Assembly: GCA_015163815.1 (NCBI GenBank)
Contig: JAAOIJ010000032.1
Span: forward strand, 1 to 14,961
Direction of reading: 5' to 3'
From: Endozoicomonadaceae bacterium
GTDB lineage: Bacteria > Pseudomonadota > Gammaproteobacteria > Pseudomonadales > Endozoicomonadaceae
DNA length: 14,961 nucleotides
Shown here: piece after piece, positions 6,924 to 14,603 of the stretch
Position numbering within the stretch: the first letter of the stretch is position 1
Layout of the letters: every line of letters starts with the position of its first letter
Translations under genes and position numbers: made by a program
Notes under the pieces: generated by a model
The model's database searches: none
Seen by the model: only the letters and a program-made list of their open reading frames with translations
What the model was told of the DNA's origin: nothing

Positions 6924-8405
6924 ATGAATGTCGAATTAAAAATGAATATTTTGAGGGTAAAGTTATTGTTTTATAGTGTCTTTTTTCGTGTTAGTCTGTG
7001 TGTGTTTTTTGAGATGTATTGTGTATTAAGTGATGCAAAAATTAAACCTGTTTTCGACCAAGTAGCAGCGCTCAATTTACATCAAGTTTATCAATTAGTT
7101 CAAAAAAATAATGCGCTGTTTTCAGCAGAACAGGCAGCTTATCGAGCCAGTCGTATGCGCCTTAATCAAAAAAAATCAGCATTTTTGCCACATGTAACAG
7201 CTTCATTGACATCGGATTATGAGATGGTGTCCTCCACTTTTCTTGCCAATGAAAAAAAAACGAATAATCGGCATGTCCAATCGATTACATTGAATCAATC
7301 TTTATTTGATCGAGTTAAATGGGGAGAGTATCAAGTCTCTAAGCTGCAAGAGCAATCAGCACAAATGACAGTTGCTTTATCAGAGCAACAATTAATGTAT
7401 GATACAGCCAATCAATACTTTAAAATCTTAAAAGCAAAAATGTTAGCTGAATTGAAACAACATGATCTGTCTACTGTGCGAAAACATCTTGGTGATATTA
7501 AAAAGTCACATCAAACCGGAAGTCTCTCGGAATCTGATTTATCTTCAGCGGAAAGAGAGTATGCGAATGCTCGCGTACAAATGCTTGATGCTAACGATGA
7601 AGTTGATTGTGCTGTGAATGCTTTAAGCATGTTAGCCCATCAACATATCAGCGTTTTATATCAATTAAATCCGATGATGCCTATCAAGCTAGATGATTCT
7701 TATGATATGGATTATTGGATGAAAAAAACAAATCAAAATAATGTAGAAATAAAAAAAGCAGCACTTGATTTATCTGTGTCAAAAAAACGACATACAATAG
7801 CAGCCTTGCCTTTCTTTCCAGTATTATCGGCACAAATCAGTCTTTATCGCCATATTAATAACCCTTTAACCGCTATGAGTCAATCTAATAAAAACTCATA
7901 TTATTGGTTAGCAGGTCTATCATTAAAGATCCCGTTATATACGGGAGGATATACTTCCAGTGTTAAATATGAAAAACGTTATCTTATGGAAGAACAAGCG
8001 AGTCGATTATCTTATCAAACCGCTAAAGCTACGATAACATTGCAGAATATTTGGAATGCGTTGTATAAAAATGAACAAAAAATTGAAGCCTATCGAATGC
8101 ATGTTATGTCAGCAAAAAAGTCATTAAAAGTAACGCAAGCGTATTACGCTGAAGGTGCGATAACTTTGCTAGATGTTTTCAAGCAAGAATCGATAGTATA
8201 TGATGCCTATAAAACGTATTGGTGTGAACGGTATGATTTGCTCTTAAATTATTTAAAATTGAAAAAAATATCAGGTATTCTATCTGAATCTGATTTAAAA
8301 AAAATGAGCCAATGGTTGACACCAGAAGTAAAAAGTTTATCAGATATGGCCTTTATTTTTCATGAAACAGAGGTTGATGTGAATAAAAATCAATTAGATC
8401 CATAA
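6924..8405 (+). CDS. TolC-family outer-membrane efflux channel protein
   Basis: Member of the TolC/OEP family: trimeric outer-membrane barrels with long periplasmic helices that form the exit duct of efflux pumps or type I secretion systems. The 493 residues match the family size. An N-terminal hydrophobic signal-like segment (about 8-36) ends near LSDA. Two repeated helix-pair halves follow: NQSLFDRVKWGEYQVSK (124-140) and TGSLSESDLSSAEREYANA (198-216) in the first, then LSLKIPLYTGGYTSSV (332-347) and YAEGAITLLDVFKQE (408-422) in the second. These are the usual family landmarks. No clear ribosome site precedes the ATG at 6924; an ATG at 6942 gives a tidier signal peptide. No membrane-fusion protein or pump gene is adjacent, so its partner must be elsewhere. 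An A9 run lies at 7252-7260. Exact function (drug efflux versus secretion) cannot be told. Confidence 0.87.
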   Translation: MNVELKMNILRVKLLFYSVFFRVSLCVFFEMYCVLSDAKIKPVFDQVAALNLHQVYQLVQKNNALFSAEQAAYRASRMRLNQKKSAFLPHVTASLTSDYEMVSSTFLANEKKTNNRHVQSITLNQSLFDRVKWGEYQVSKLQEQSAQMTVALSEQQLMYDTANQYFKILKAKMLAELKQHDLSTVRKHLGDIKKSHQTGSLSESDLSSAEREYANARVQMLDANDEVDCAVNALSMLAHQHISVLYQLNPMMPIKLDDSYDMDYWMKKTNQNNVEIKKAALDLSVSKKRHTIAALPFFPVLSAQISLYRHINNPLTAMSQSNKNSYYWLAGLSLKIPLYTGGYTSSVKYEKRYLMEEQASRLSYQTAKATITLQNIWNALYKNEQKIEAYRMHVMSAKKSLKVTQAYYAEGAITLLDVFKQESIVYDAYKTYWCERYDLLLNYLKLKKISGILSESDLKKMSQWLTPEVKSLSDMAFIFHETEVDVNKNQLDP

Positions 8406-8540
8406 TCGGCGTTGACAATTTTTAATGGCCAGTCATAATAAATAGTACATTTTCAGCGGATTATCATATATACTTTTATTTTCAAGTGAACTACCTTTTG
8501 ATTATTTCTATCAATTGAGTCAATTGAGATTACGCCTACT

Positions 8541-9809
8541 ATGTCTTTGATCATTGAACATAATGCATTATTTCTAGCATTAGCCTGTATTTTTGCCTTT
8601 TTTATGGCCTATGGTATTGGTGCTAATGATGTGGCAAATGCCATGGGAACATCCGTTGGCTCTAAATCATTAACGTTAAAAAAAGCACTTATTATTGCCG
8701 CTATTTTTGAGTTTGCAGGCGCATACTTGGCGGGCGGAACGGTGACAGAAACCATTAGCAAAGGATTGATTGATCAGCAATCTATGATACTGCAATCTCA
8801 ACCTGAATTATTAGTATATGGCATGCTGTCTGCCTTATTAGCGACTGCTATTTGGCTATTAATAGCCTCAAATTTAGGTTGGCCTGTTTCAACCACACAC
8901 TCAATTATTGGCGCTATCGTTGGATTTTCTGCCTTCAATATCAGCCCATCTATTATTTATTGGGAGAAGTTAGCCTCGGTTGTAGCAAGTTGGATCATTA
9001 CCCCGTTTATTGCCGGTTGTCTTGCTTATCTTGTTTTTCAAAGTATTCAAAAATTTATTCTCAATACCTATGAGCCTTTGCGAATGGCGAAGCGTTACTT
9101 GCCGTGCTATATCTTTTTTTTAAGTCTTATTTTATGTGCTATTACCTTGGAGTCAGGGCTTAGTTATATTGATATTAAATTATCTAAATATATTATTTTT
9201 GTGATCTGTATTGGTTTTTCATTAACACTTTTTCTCTGTGCTTGCTTTATTTTTAATTATACAAAAGTGATGTATCGCCCAAGAGGGCGTCCACGCTATC
9301 AACATGTAGAACGTTTATTTGGTTTTATGATGATTTTTACAGCCTGTGCAATGGCCTTTGCGCATGGTTCAAATGATGTGGCCAATGCTGTAGGCCCTTT
9401 GGCTACCATTGTCTCTATTTTACAATCAGGACTTGTGAAAGAAACTGTTTTGTTGCCACAGTGGGTTTTAATTTTAGGTGGTATTGGTATCTTAATTGGC
9501 TTAGGCACTTATGGTTATAAAGTCATAGATACGATTGGCAGAAATATTACTGAATTAACCCCTAGTCGTGGCTTTGCTGCTGAAGTAGCAGCTGCCATTA
9601 CCGTGATCATAGCGTCTGGTTTAGGATTGCCTATTTCAACGACTCAAACCTTGGTCGGTGCTGTATTAGGCATTGGTATGGCGCGAGGAATGGCTGCATT
9701 AAACATGAAAGTGATTGGGACTATTTTTATTTCTTGGGTCGTGACGTTGCCAGCAGGCGCTTTATTATCTATTTTAATTTTTAAATTATTAACCATATTT
9801 TTTAACTAA
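8541..9809 (+). CDS. Inorganic phosphate transporter, PiT family
   Basis: Inner-membrane low-affinity phosphate permease of the PiT family, driven by a proton or sodium gradient (family knowledge). The 422-residue protein is largely hydrophobic and shows the internal duplication that defines the family: GANDVANAMG at 27-36 and GSNDVANAVG at 276-285, plus the paired GWPVSTTH (113-120) and GLPISTTQT (362-370) segments. A hydrophilic linker containing RPRGRPRYQHVERL (about 247-259) separates the halves. Shorter than E. coli PitA (499), close to the compact bacterial type. No ribosome site is evident before the ATG. Many compact PiT genes follow a PhoU-like (DUF47) gene; here the upstream gene is a TolC-family channel instead. 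No Pho-box-like regulatory site is recognisable in the 135 bases upstream. Confidence 0.93.
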   Translation: MSLIIEHNALFLALACIFAFFMAYGIGANDVANAMGTSVGSKSLTLKKALIIAAIFEFAGAYLAGGTVTETISKGLIDQQSMILQSQPELLVYGMLSALLATAIWLLIASNLGWPVSTTHSIIGAIVGFSAFNISPSIIYWEKLASVVASWIITPFIAGCLAYLVFQSIQKFILNTYEPLRMAKRYLPCYIFFLSLILCAITLESGLSYIDIKLSKYIIFVICIGFSLTLFLCACFIFNYTKVMYRPRGRPRYQHVERLFGFMMIFTACAMAFAHGSNDVANAVGPLATIVSILQSGLVKETVLLPQWVLILGGIGILIGLGTYGYKVIDTIGRNITELTPSRGFAAEVAAAITVIIASGLGLPISTTQTLVGAVLGIGMARGMAALNMKVIGTIFISWVVTLPAGALLSILIFKLLTIFFN

Positions 9810-9977
9810 TATCAAGAAAAACTGATTTTAAAAACAACTTATCACAATCGGTGTGAATGATGCAATATGTTTTGATTGATGACCCACTTTTAACTCGATT
9901 TGCATCAACTGGCGATGATCTATTCTGTTTATTTATGAGCTGATGGTCGCACGAGTCAATCAAGAAGGAGTTTATCA

Positions 9978-10670
9978 TTGAATCACTCATGTTTAAAAAT
10001 ACATTATTTAAAAAATATGGGAATTCAAACTTGGTTTGCACGTTTTATCTTACCGCATGCGCCGATGCAGCAGGTGGTTCCTGATCATCATGCTAGTCAT
10101 GTCCAGGCTGCCCCTCAGACTAGGATACAAACCAACCAGCTTCATCTTGTTGATGAAAACCCAGTGCCTGCGATAGAAATACCCAAAAAATTAACCCACA
10201 TCGCAGCCTTTAGACTCATTGTGATTGAGTTATCGAAAACGCAGATGGCTATTTTGGACTTTCCCTTAATACGTTCGTTTGATTCAAAATTTACTGCATT
10301 ATTAGCAGCCATCTTATTTGCTTTAAAATGGAATGTAGCCTCTAGTGATTCATGGGAGATCAATCAATTTGACTGGCCTTTACCTGGCTTTGATTCTAAT
10401 AATAATAGCCAAGATGCTGTTTTTGCTGTGAAAGGATTTTTAAAGCATCGTTGTCATTTTGATCAATATCAACACATTTTATTATTGGGTCCCATGAGTA
10501 TTCAGCAAGTATTGAATCTTGATGGCAGTTTTGATGATCAATATGGTGTTGTCATGCAAGATGGAAAGCAATATGCTTGTTCTTACTCATTAGATCAAAT
10601 GAGGCAGCTTGCATCCTGTAAAATGGAAGCTTGGCTTCATTTATCTCCGATGATCTTTGATCATATATGA
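9978..10670 (+). CDS. holD: Probable DNA polymerase III psi subunit (HolD-like)
   Basis: Psi links the clamp-loader (DnaX) complex to chi and SSB in the polymerase III holoenzyme. The start is a TTG with AAGGAG (9965-9970) 7 bases upstream; no in-frame ATG has such a site. The 230-residue product is longer than E. coli psi (137). Three landmarks point to HolD. YLKNMGIQTWFAR at 10-22 resembles the E. coli N-terminal LQQLGITQWSLR, the DnaX-binding peptide. A central region has FDWPLPG (131-137) and ILLLG (167-171). The C-terminal SLDQMRQLASCKMEAW (204-219) resembles LTDLRANPTARAALW of E. coli. Residues 25-75 look like a low-complexity linker. The gene lies 143 bases upstream of rimI, matching the holD-rimI order of E. 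coli. Similarity was judged by eye from memory and the family is fast-evolving, so it could be another clamp-loader-associated protein. Confidence 0.65.
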   Translation: MNHSCLKIHYLKNMGIQTWFARFILPHAPMQQVVPDHHASHVQAAPQTRIQTNQLHLVDENPVPAIEIPKKLTHIAAFRLIVIELSKTQMAILDFPLIRSFDSKFTALLAAILFALKWNVASSDSWEINQFDWPLPGFDSNNNSQDAVFAVKGFLKHRCHFDQYQHILLLGPMSIQQVLNLDGSFDDQYGVVMQDGKQYACSYSLDQMRQLASCKMEAWLHLSPMIFDHI

Positions 10671-10722
10671 TGACTGGTCATGATATGCTAACCTATCCTT
10701 TTTTATCCTGGTGAAACCTGTA

Positions 10723-10731
10723 TGCTATAAT
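10723..10731 (+). promoter_or_regulatory. Candidate extended -10 promoter of rimI
   Basis: TGCTATAAT is an extended -10 with a perfect hexamer at 10726-10731. At 17 bases upstream lies TTATCC (10703-10708), a weak -35. Transcription would start near 10738, about 76 bases before the rimI ATG, so rimI can be expressed apart from the HolD-like gene. Confidence 0.5.
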
Positions 10732-10745
10732 TAATGTATCTTGTC

Positions 10746-10775
10746 GTATATTGAGTGTTTTATGAATCAATATAC
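10746..10775. repeat. Perfect 9-bp inverted repeat in the rimI leader
   Basis: GTATATTGA (10746-10754) and TCAATATAC (10767-10775) with a 12-base loop, just downstream of the candidate rimI start of transcription. It could be an RNA hairpin or an operator. The extended form CAGTATATTGA also occurs at 6786-6796 upstream of the TolC-family gene. Confidence 0.45.
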
Positions 10776-10813
10776 TGAATGCAGATTAATATTTAAATGA
10801 TAGGAATGACAGG

Positions 10814-11254
10814 ATGTCAGCACTATTATATCGAGCGATGCAATTAGCTGACTGTGCAGTCATAACACAGATTTTATCTTCAATCAATCCTTGGTATCTG
10901 CCTGTTTGGCAAGATAATTTATCACTGTATCATTGTCGTGTTTTATTATTGAATGATCATCTTGTGGGCGTGATTGTTATTTTAAATATGATTGAAGAAG
11001 CCGATATTATCTATTTTGCTATTCAACCGAATATGCAGCGTAAAGGATTAGGGCGTTATTTATTGCAAAGTGCCTTAAATGAATTATCACAACAACGCAT
11101 TAAAACGGTTTTTTTAGAAGTTAATGCGTCTAACTATGCCGCGCAATCTTTATATCATCATTTTGATTTTGTTCAAATCGGATTACGTGAGAATTATTAT
11201 ACGATTGGATCACATAAAGAAAATGCCTTTATTTTTTCTCTAATCTTATCTTGA
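10814..11254 (+). CDS. rimI: Ribosomal protein S18-alanine N-acetyltransferase
   Basis: GNAT-fold enzyme that acetylates the N-terminal alanine of ribosomal protein S18 using acetyl-CoA. The 146 residues match E. coli RimI (148). The acetyl-CoA pyrophosphate loop QRKGLGRYLL is at 75-84. The region LEVNASNYAAQSLYHHFDF (101-119) holds Glu102 and Tyr114, the positions of the proposed catalytic pair (Glu103 and Tyr115 in E. coli). RENYY at 125-129 and the closing ENAFIFSL are also typical. The ATG has AGGA about 8 bases upstream. It follows the HolD-like gene as in E. coli, with 143 bases that contain a likely promoter of its own. GNAT enzymes can be hard to tell apart, but this segment pattern together with the holD context makes RimI very likely. 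Confidence 0.9.
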   Translation: MSALLYRAMQLADCAVITQILSSINPWYLPVWQDNLSLYHCRVLLLNDHLVGVIVILNMIEEADIIYFAIQPNMQRKGLGRYLLQSALNELSQQRIKTVFLEVNASNYAAQSLYHHFDFVQIGLRENYYTIGSHKENAFIFSLILS

Positions 11255-11373
11255 TGCTGTACTTCTAGAGCGTAAACAGCGTATACTGCTCTGCTGTTAT
11301 GCGTTCTCATGCGTGATGTTTCATCTCATGTGTTTTCGCTTTTGTGAGAGACTAAACCAACTGATTTTTTATA

Positions 11374-13389
11374 ATGCAATTAAATGAAATACAGCGTCAA
11401 GCTGTTCTTGAAACTGACAAACCGTTATTAGTCATAGCCGGTGCCGGTAGTGGTAAAACACGCGTTATTATCGAAAAAATTACACATTTAATTACGCATT
11501 GTCAGTTATTACCGAAAGATATTATAGCTGTTACCTTTACTGCCAAAGCTGCCAATGAAATGCGAAAAAGAATAGCAAAACGTTTAGTTAAATCTAAATA
11601 TAAAGGATTAAATATTTCAACTTTTCATGGATTAGGGTTGAAAATTCTGCAGAAAGAGTATGCCTTAGTGAATTTAAAATCTGGTTTTTCTATCTTAGAT
11701 AATAGTGATGTGCGTGTTGTATTGCAGGATACAATGCGACAATATCATGAAGATGATAAAATTGATGTAGACAATGTTCTGTTTCAAATTAGTGCTTGGA
11801 AAAATCAATTAATTCAACCAGATCAGGCTATTGTAGAATCGAATGATGCCAATTTAGCTTTAATGGCTGCTATTTATAAGCGTTATGATACGATATTGCG
11901 TGCTTATAATGCTGTTGATTTTGATGATTTAATTGTATTGCCTGTCTCTTTATTTCAAAAAAATGCAGCCTGTTTGCGTCAATGGCAATTAAAAATTCGT
12001 TATTTATTAGTCGATGAGTACCAAGATATAAATGCAGCACAATATCAATTTATTCAATGCTTAGTTGGTTTTTATGAGCGTTTTACTTTAGTGGGGGATG
12101 ACGATCAATCGATATATGCTTGGAGAGGTGCTAGAGTCGAAAATATGACACAAGTAACGGTAGATTATCCTAGTTTAATCGTTTTAAAATTAGAGCAAAA
12201 TTATCGTTCTTCACGTCGCATTTTAAAAGTTGCCAATGCTTTGATTGCACATAATAATAATCATTTTAAAAAAAAATTATGGAGTCAGTTAGCCTTAGGC
12301 AAGCCAATTCGTGTTATTGGATGTGCATCAGAAGAAGCAGAAGCAGAACGCATTGTATTGGAAATAATTACGCATCAGTTACGATATAAAACAGCGTATG
12401 GAGATTATGCTATTTTATATCGCAGTAATTATCAATCTCGTGTATTAGAAATTAAATTAAAAGAACATCAAATTCCGTACTATTTGGCCTGCGGAGTGTC
12501 TTTTTTTAGTCGTGTTGAGGTGAAAGATATTTTAGCATATTGCCAACTATTAGTGAATCCCAATGATAATCATGCTTTTTTACGTATTCTGAATGTACCT
12601 AAACGAGAAATTGGATTAACAACGCTGAGTGTTTTAACAAGCTATTCTGAAGAGCGCGGTATTAGTTTATCAGAAGCTTGTGAAGAATTTGCTTTAGAAT
12701 CAAGATTAAAAGCCAGTGGATTAAAGAAGTTAAAACAATTTATTCATTGGATGTCACGCTTACGAGCAGAGTGTACTGATCCTTTGGCGATTATTCAGCG
12801 TATTATTGATGTAACTGGTTATGAAAAATGGTTAATCGATACGAGTAAAACGATTGAAGCCGCTAAAAAAAGAATGCATCATGTACACTTACTACTATCA
12901 ATGATAGAGCGGCAATTAGTTTATAGCGATCCTGAATTACCAGATCTTGATAGGTTATCCCAAACGATTGCTAAACTGATGTTATATGACTTATTAAATC
13001 AGCAGGCTGAAAAAACACAAGATCAACAAGTGCAATTACTCACACTGCATGCAGCAAAAGGTTTAGAATTTCCTTATGTGTTTATTGCGGGATTAGAAGA
13101 AGATATTTTACCGCATAAAAACAGCTCTGATCAAACTGGCATTGAGGAAGAAAGGCGATTAATGTATGTTGGATTGACGCGGGCGCAAAAAGAATTAGTG
13201 TTAACTTTATCAAAAAAAAGGAAACGTTATGGAGAGTTAATGTCAACCACGCCTAGCCCTTTTTTAGACGAATTACCACAAGAAGATCTAATTTATGAAA
13301 ACGTGGACGATATGGACAATCATCAACAACCTGATGCCATGCACGGCCGAGATATTTTAAATTGTTTATTGAATGATTTGGAGGCCTAG
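11374..13389 (+). CDS. rep: ATP-dependent DNA helicase Rep
   Basis: Superfamily 1A 3'-to-5' helicase that clears protein blocks ahead of replication forks. The 671 residues match E. coli Rep (673) and read like Rep rather than UvrD throughout, from MQLNEIQRQAV to RFLDELPQ-type ending. Motifs in order: GAGSGKT at 23-29 (I), TFTAKAANEM at 54-63 (Ia), LLVDEYQD at 211-218 (II), GDDDQSIYAWRGA at 241-253 (III), LEQNYRSS at 273-280 (IV), LTLHAAKGLEFPYV at 556-569 (V) and EEERRLMYVGLTRAQKE at 591-607 (VI). No clear ribosome site precedes the ATG, but the N-terminus aligns with E. coli Rep at residue 1. It converges on the carbonic anhydrase gene with 50 bases between. Rep is often non-essential and lost in reduced genomes; here it looks intact. 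Confidence 0.95.
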   Translation: MQLNEIQRQAVLETDKPLLVIAGAGSGKTRVIIEKITHLITHCQLLPKDIIAVTFTAKAANEMRKRIAKRLVKSKYKGLNISTFHGLGLKILQKEYALVNLKSGFSILDNSDVRVVLQDTMRQYHEDDKIDVDNVLFQISAWKNQLIQPDQAIVESNDANLALMAAIYKRYDTILRAYNAVDFDDLIVLPVSLFQKNAACLRQWQLKIRYLLVDEYQDINAAQYQFIQCLVGFYERFTLVGDDDQSIYAWRGARVENMTQVTVDYPSLIVLKLEQNYRSSRRILKVANALIAHNNNHFKKKLWSQLALGKPIRVIGCASEEAEAERIVLEIITHQLRYKTAYGDYAILYRSNYQSRVLEIKLKEHQIPYYLACGVSFFSRVEVKDILAYCQLLVNPNDNHAFLRILNVPKREIGLTTLSVLTSYSEERGISLSEACEEFALESRLKASGLKKLKQFIHWMSRLRAECTDPLAIIQRIIDVTGYEKWLIDTSKTIEAAKKRMHHVHLLLSMIERQLVYSDPELPDLDRLSQTIAKLMLYDLLNQQAEKTQDQQVQLLTLHAAKGLEFPYVFIAGLEEDILPHKNSSDQTGIEEERRLMYVGLTRAQKELVLTLSKKRKRYGELMSTTPSPFLDELPQEDLIYENVDDMDNHQQPDAMHGRDILNCLLNDLEA

Positions 13390-13439
13390 TTTTCAGGCTT
13401 ATTCATTGTTTATTTTAGCAGTTTATTTTTTTTCAGTCT

Positions 13440-14066
13440 TTAAATAATACTGGGTATATCTTTTGCGTGATGAATATGTAAACCTAAGTCTTTTAATAAA
13501 CCTGTTTTGATATCATAGATGATACCATGCAGTGTCAGTTTTTCACCGGCATTCCAGATTAACTGTACTAATGGATGTTCGGCAAGATGCGTTATTTGTT
13601 GTAATACATTCAGCTCACTGAGCCGATCATTTTTTTCAGCAATATGCGTGCATTTATTTAAAATACAAGCATATTTTTGACTTGTTTTTCTTAATGAAGT
13701 TAGCCCGTCATCTACCGAATGATGATGTATATTAGATGATTTTAGTGCGATTTCTACACCAATACAAGCATAATGCCCCGCCACGATAATATGACGAATA
13801 TGCAGAGAGTGTAATGCTAAGGTTAAGGCGGTTTGCATATTGAGATCATCTGGTAAAGCTTGGTTTGCAGCGTTACGATGTACAAATAAATCGCCTGGCA
13901 TCAATCCTGTAATGATTTCTGGTGGCACACGACTATCACAACATCCAATCCATAAATATTGAGGTGTTTGTTTTTGGCTCAGGCGATTAAAAAAATCAGG
14001 ATCTTGATGACACATCTCACGAGCCCATCTTTGATTATTCTTGAATAATGTTGATAATGTGCTCAT
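13440..14066 (-). CDS. can: Beta-class carbonic anhydrase
   Basis: Zinc enzyme interconverting carbon dioxide and bicarbonate, supplying bicarbonate for carboxylation reactions. The frame is open to 14123, but I choose the ATG at 14066: AGGA lies 7 bases upstream and the protein then aligns with E. coli Can from residue 1 (208 residues against 220). The zinc ligands fall at the same numbers as in E. coli: Cys42, Asp44, His98 and Cys101, with the Asp44-Arg46 dyad in CCDSRVP. Two differences stand out. The segment around the second ligands is GHYACIG where most relatives have GHYGCGG, and an extra Cys43 sits beside the ligand. Neither removes a ligand, so activity is likely. Convergent with rep. 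The upstream 5' side opens on a gene-poor, repeat-rich region. Confidence 0.93.
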   Translation of the reverse strand: MSTLSTLFKNNQRWAREMCHQDPDFFNRLSQKQTPQYLWIGCCDSRVPPEIITGLMPGDLFVHRNAANQALPDDLNMQTALTLALHSLHIRHIIVAGHYACIGVEIALKSSNIHHHSVDDGLTSLRKTSQKYACILNKCTHIAEKNDRLSELNVLQQITHLAEHPLVQLIWNAGEKLTLHGIIYDIKTGLLKDLGLHIHHAKDIPSII

Positions 14067-14248
14067 AAAAAATCCTATACCATCTGTTGATATAATCGTT
14101 GTATGATCTTTCGAATGTTTCAAATCATGACTGAATTGAGTTTAGAAGTCAAGTTAGCCCATCATCATTTTCGTGTGCCATCTTCTGATGTTTTTGAAAT
14201 TGCCTTTTTAAGTGTGAAGTGCAACAGTAAGGCATTTTCTATAGCCCA

Positions 14249-14341
14249 AAAAAGCAATCGATAATTGATTTGGCTACATGTTAAATGATCAAACACCTAA
14301 GGCGTGTCTTCAATCTGAAAATCATTGATAGATTGCTTTTT
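14249..14341. repeat. 93-base element with 22-base imperfect terminal inverted repeats
   Basis: The left arm 14249-14270 begins AAAAAGCAATC and the right arm 14320-14341 ends GATTGCTTTTT. The outer 11 bases pair perfectly and 19 of 22 positions pair overall, around a 49-base centre. The size and termini suit a small MITE-like element, or a large hairpin in the RNA. No clear target-site duplication is visible. Confidence 0.45.
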
Positions 14342-14358
14342 ATTTTAAAATAAACGAC

Positions 14359-14379
14359 ACTCTTTTTTTAAAAAAGAGT
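14359..14379. terminator. AT-rich palindrome, possible weak bidirectional terminator
   Basis: ACTCTTTTTT and AAAAAAGAGT, two perfect 10-base arms around one T. The stem is almost all A-T, and T runs lie on either strand. It could stop transcription in both directions, but no annotated gene ends right at it, so the role is uncertain. Confidence 0.3.
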
Positions 14380-14462
14380 CGTGACTGATGTAACTGATAT
14401 TTTTTGGGAAAAAATACAAATAATGATAAAAAAATCAATGTCATCAATGGCAAAATGATCGA

Positions 14463-14533
14463 CATGTCATAGCTGCTATATTATGGAAATGACATGCAGA
14501 CTCTCCTTGGAGAGATATTCCCTCTCAGTTTTT
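14463..14533 (+). promoter_or_regulatory. Nested inverted repeats with a -10-like box and a terminator-like end
   Basis: CATGTCAT (14463-14470) and ATGACATG (14489-14496) flank an extended -10-like TGCTATATT (14474-14482). Then come CTCTCC (14501-14506), GGAGAG (14509-14514) and CTCTC (14522-14526). The middle arm can pair with either side, and the second pairing is followed by TTTTT (14529-14533). This resembles a miniature attenuator, but no downstream intact gene is present. Confidence 0.3.
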
Positions 14534-14603
14534 CCTTTGAAAAACAGCTTATAATTGATTTAATCGATAGATATATCAAAACATATAGCATCATTTTTTT
14601 TAA

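Larger units (their letters stand above)
14067..14603. other. Gene-poor region rich in inverted repeats, between can and the second IS remnant
   Basis: About 540 very AT-rich bases. It should hold the can promoter (minus strand), though no clear -35/-10 pair is visible. It contains a 45-codon plus-strand frame without a ribosome site (14127-14264), a 93-base imperfect hairpin (14249-14341), AT palindromes at 14339-14354 and 14359-14379, and nested inverted repeats at 14463-14533. No protein family is recognisable. It may be a graveyard of small mobile elements beside the IS remnant. Confidence 0.55.

Noticed and set aside
9802..10041. 79-codon minus-strand frame across the PiT end and the HolD-like start
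   Set aside because: It overlaps the HolD-like ribosome site and N-terminal coding region on the other strand and has no protein features.
11255..11373. Promoter for rep (TATACT near 11281) and the AGAGC/GCTCT pair in the rimI-rep gap
   Set aside because: No -35 at a usable distance, and the five-base arms are not more than expected by chance.
13387..13439. Possible terminator between the convergent rep and can genes
   Set aside because: The only pairing (GCCT with AGGC around 13383-13399) is four bases long and not followed by a proper T run; too weak to annotate.
14127..14264. A 45-codon plus-strand frame (MTELSLEVKLAHHHFRV...) upstream of can
   Set aside because: No ribosome site, no recognisable family, and it runs into the left arm of the 93-base inverted repeat. 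It may be a gene fragment but cannot be supported as a gene.
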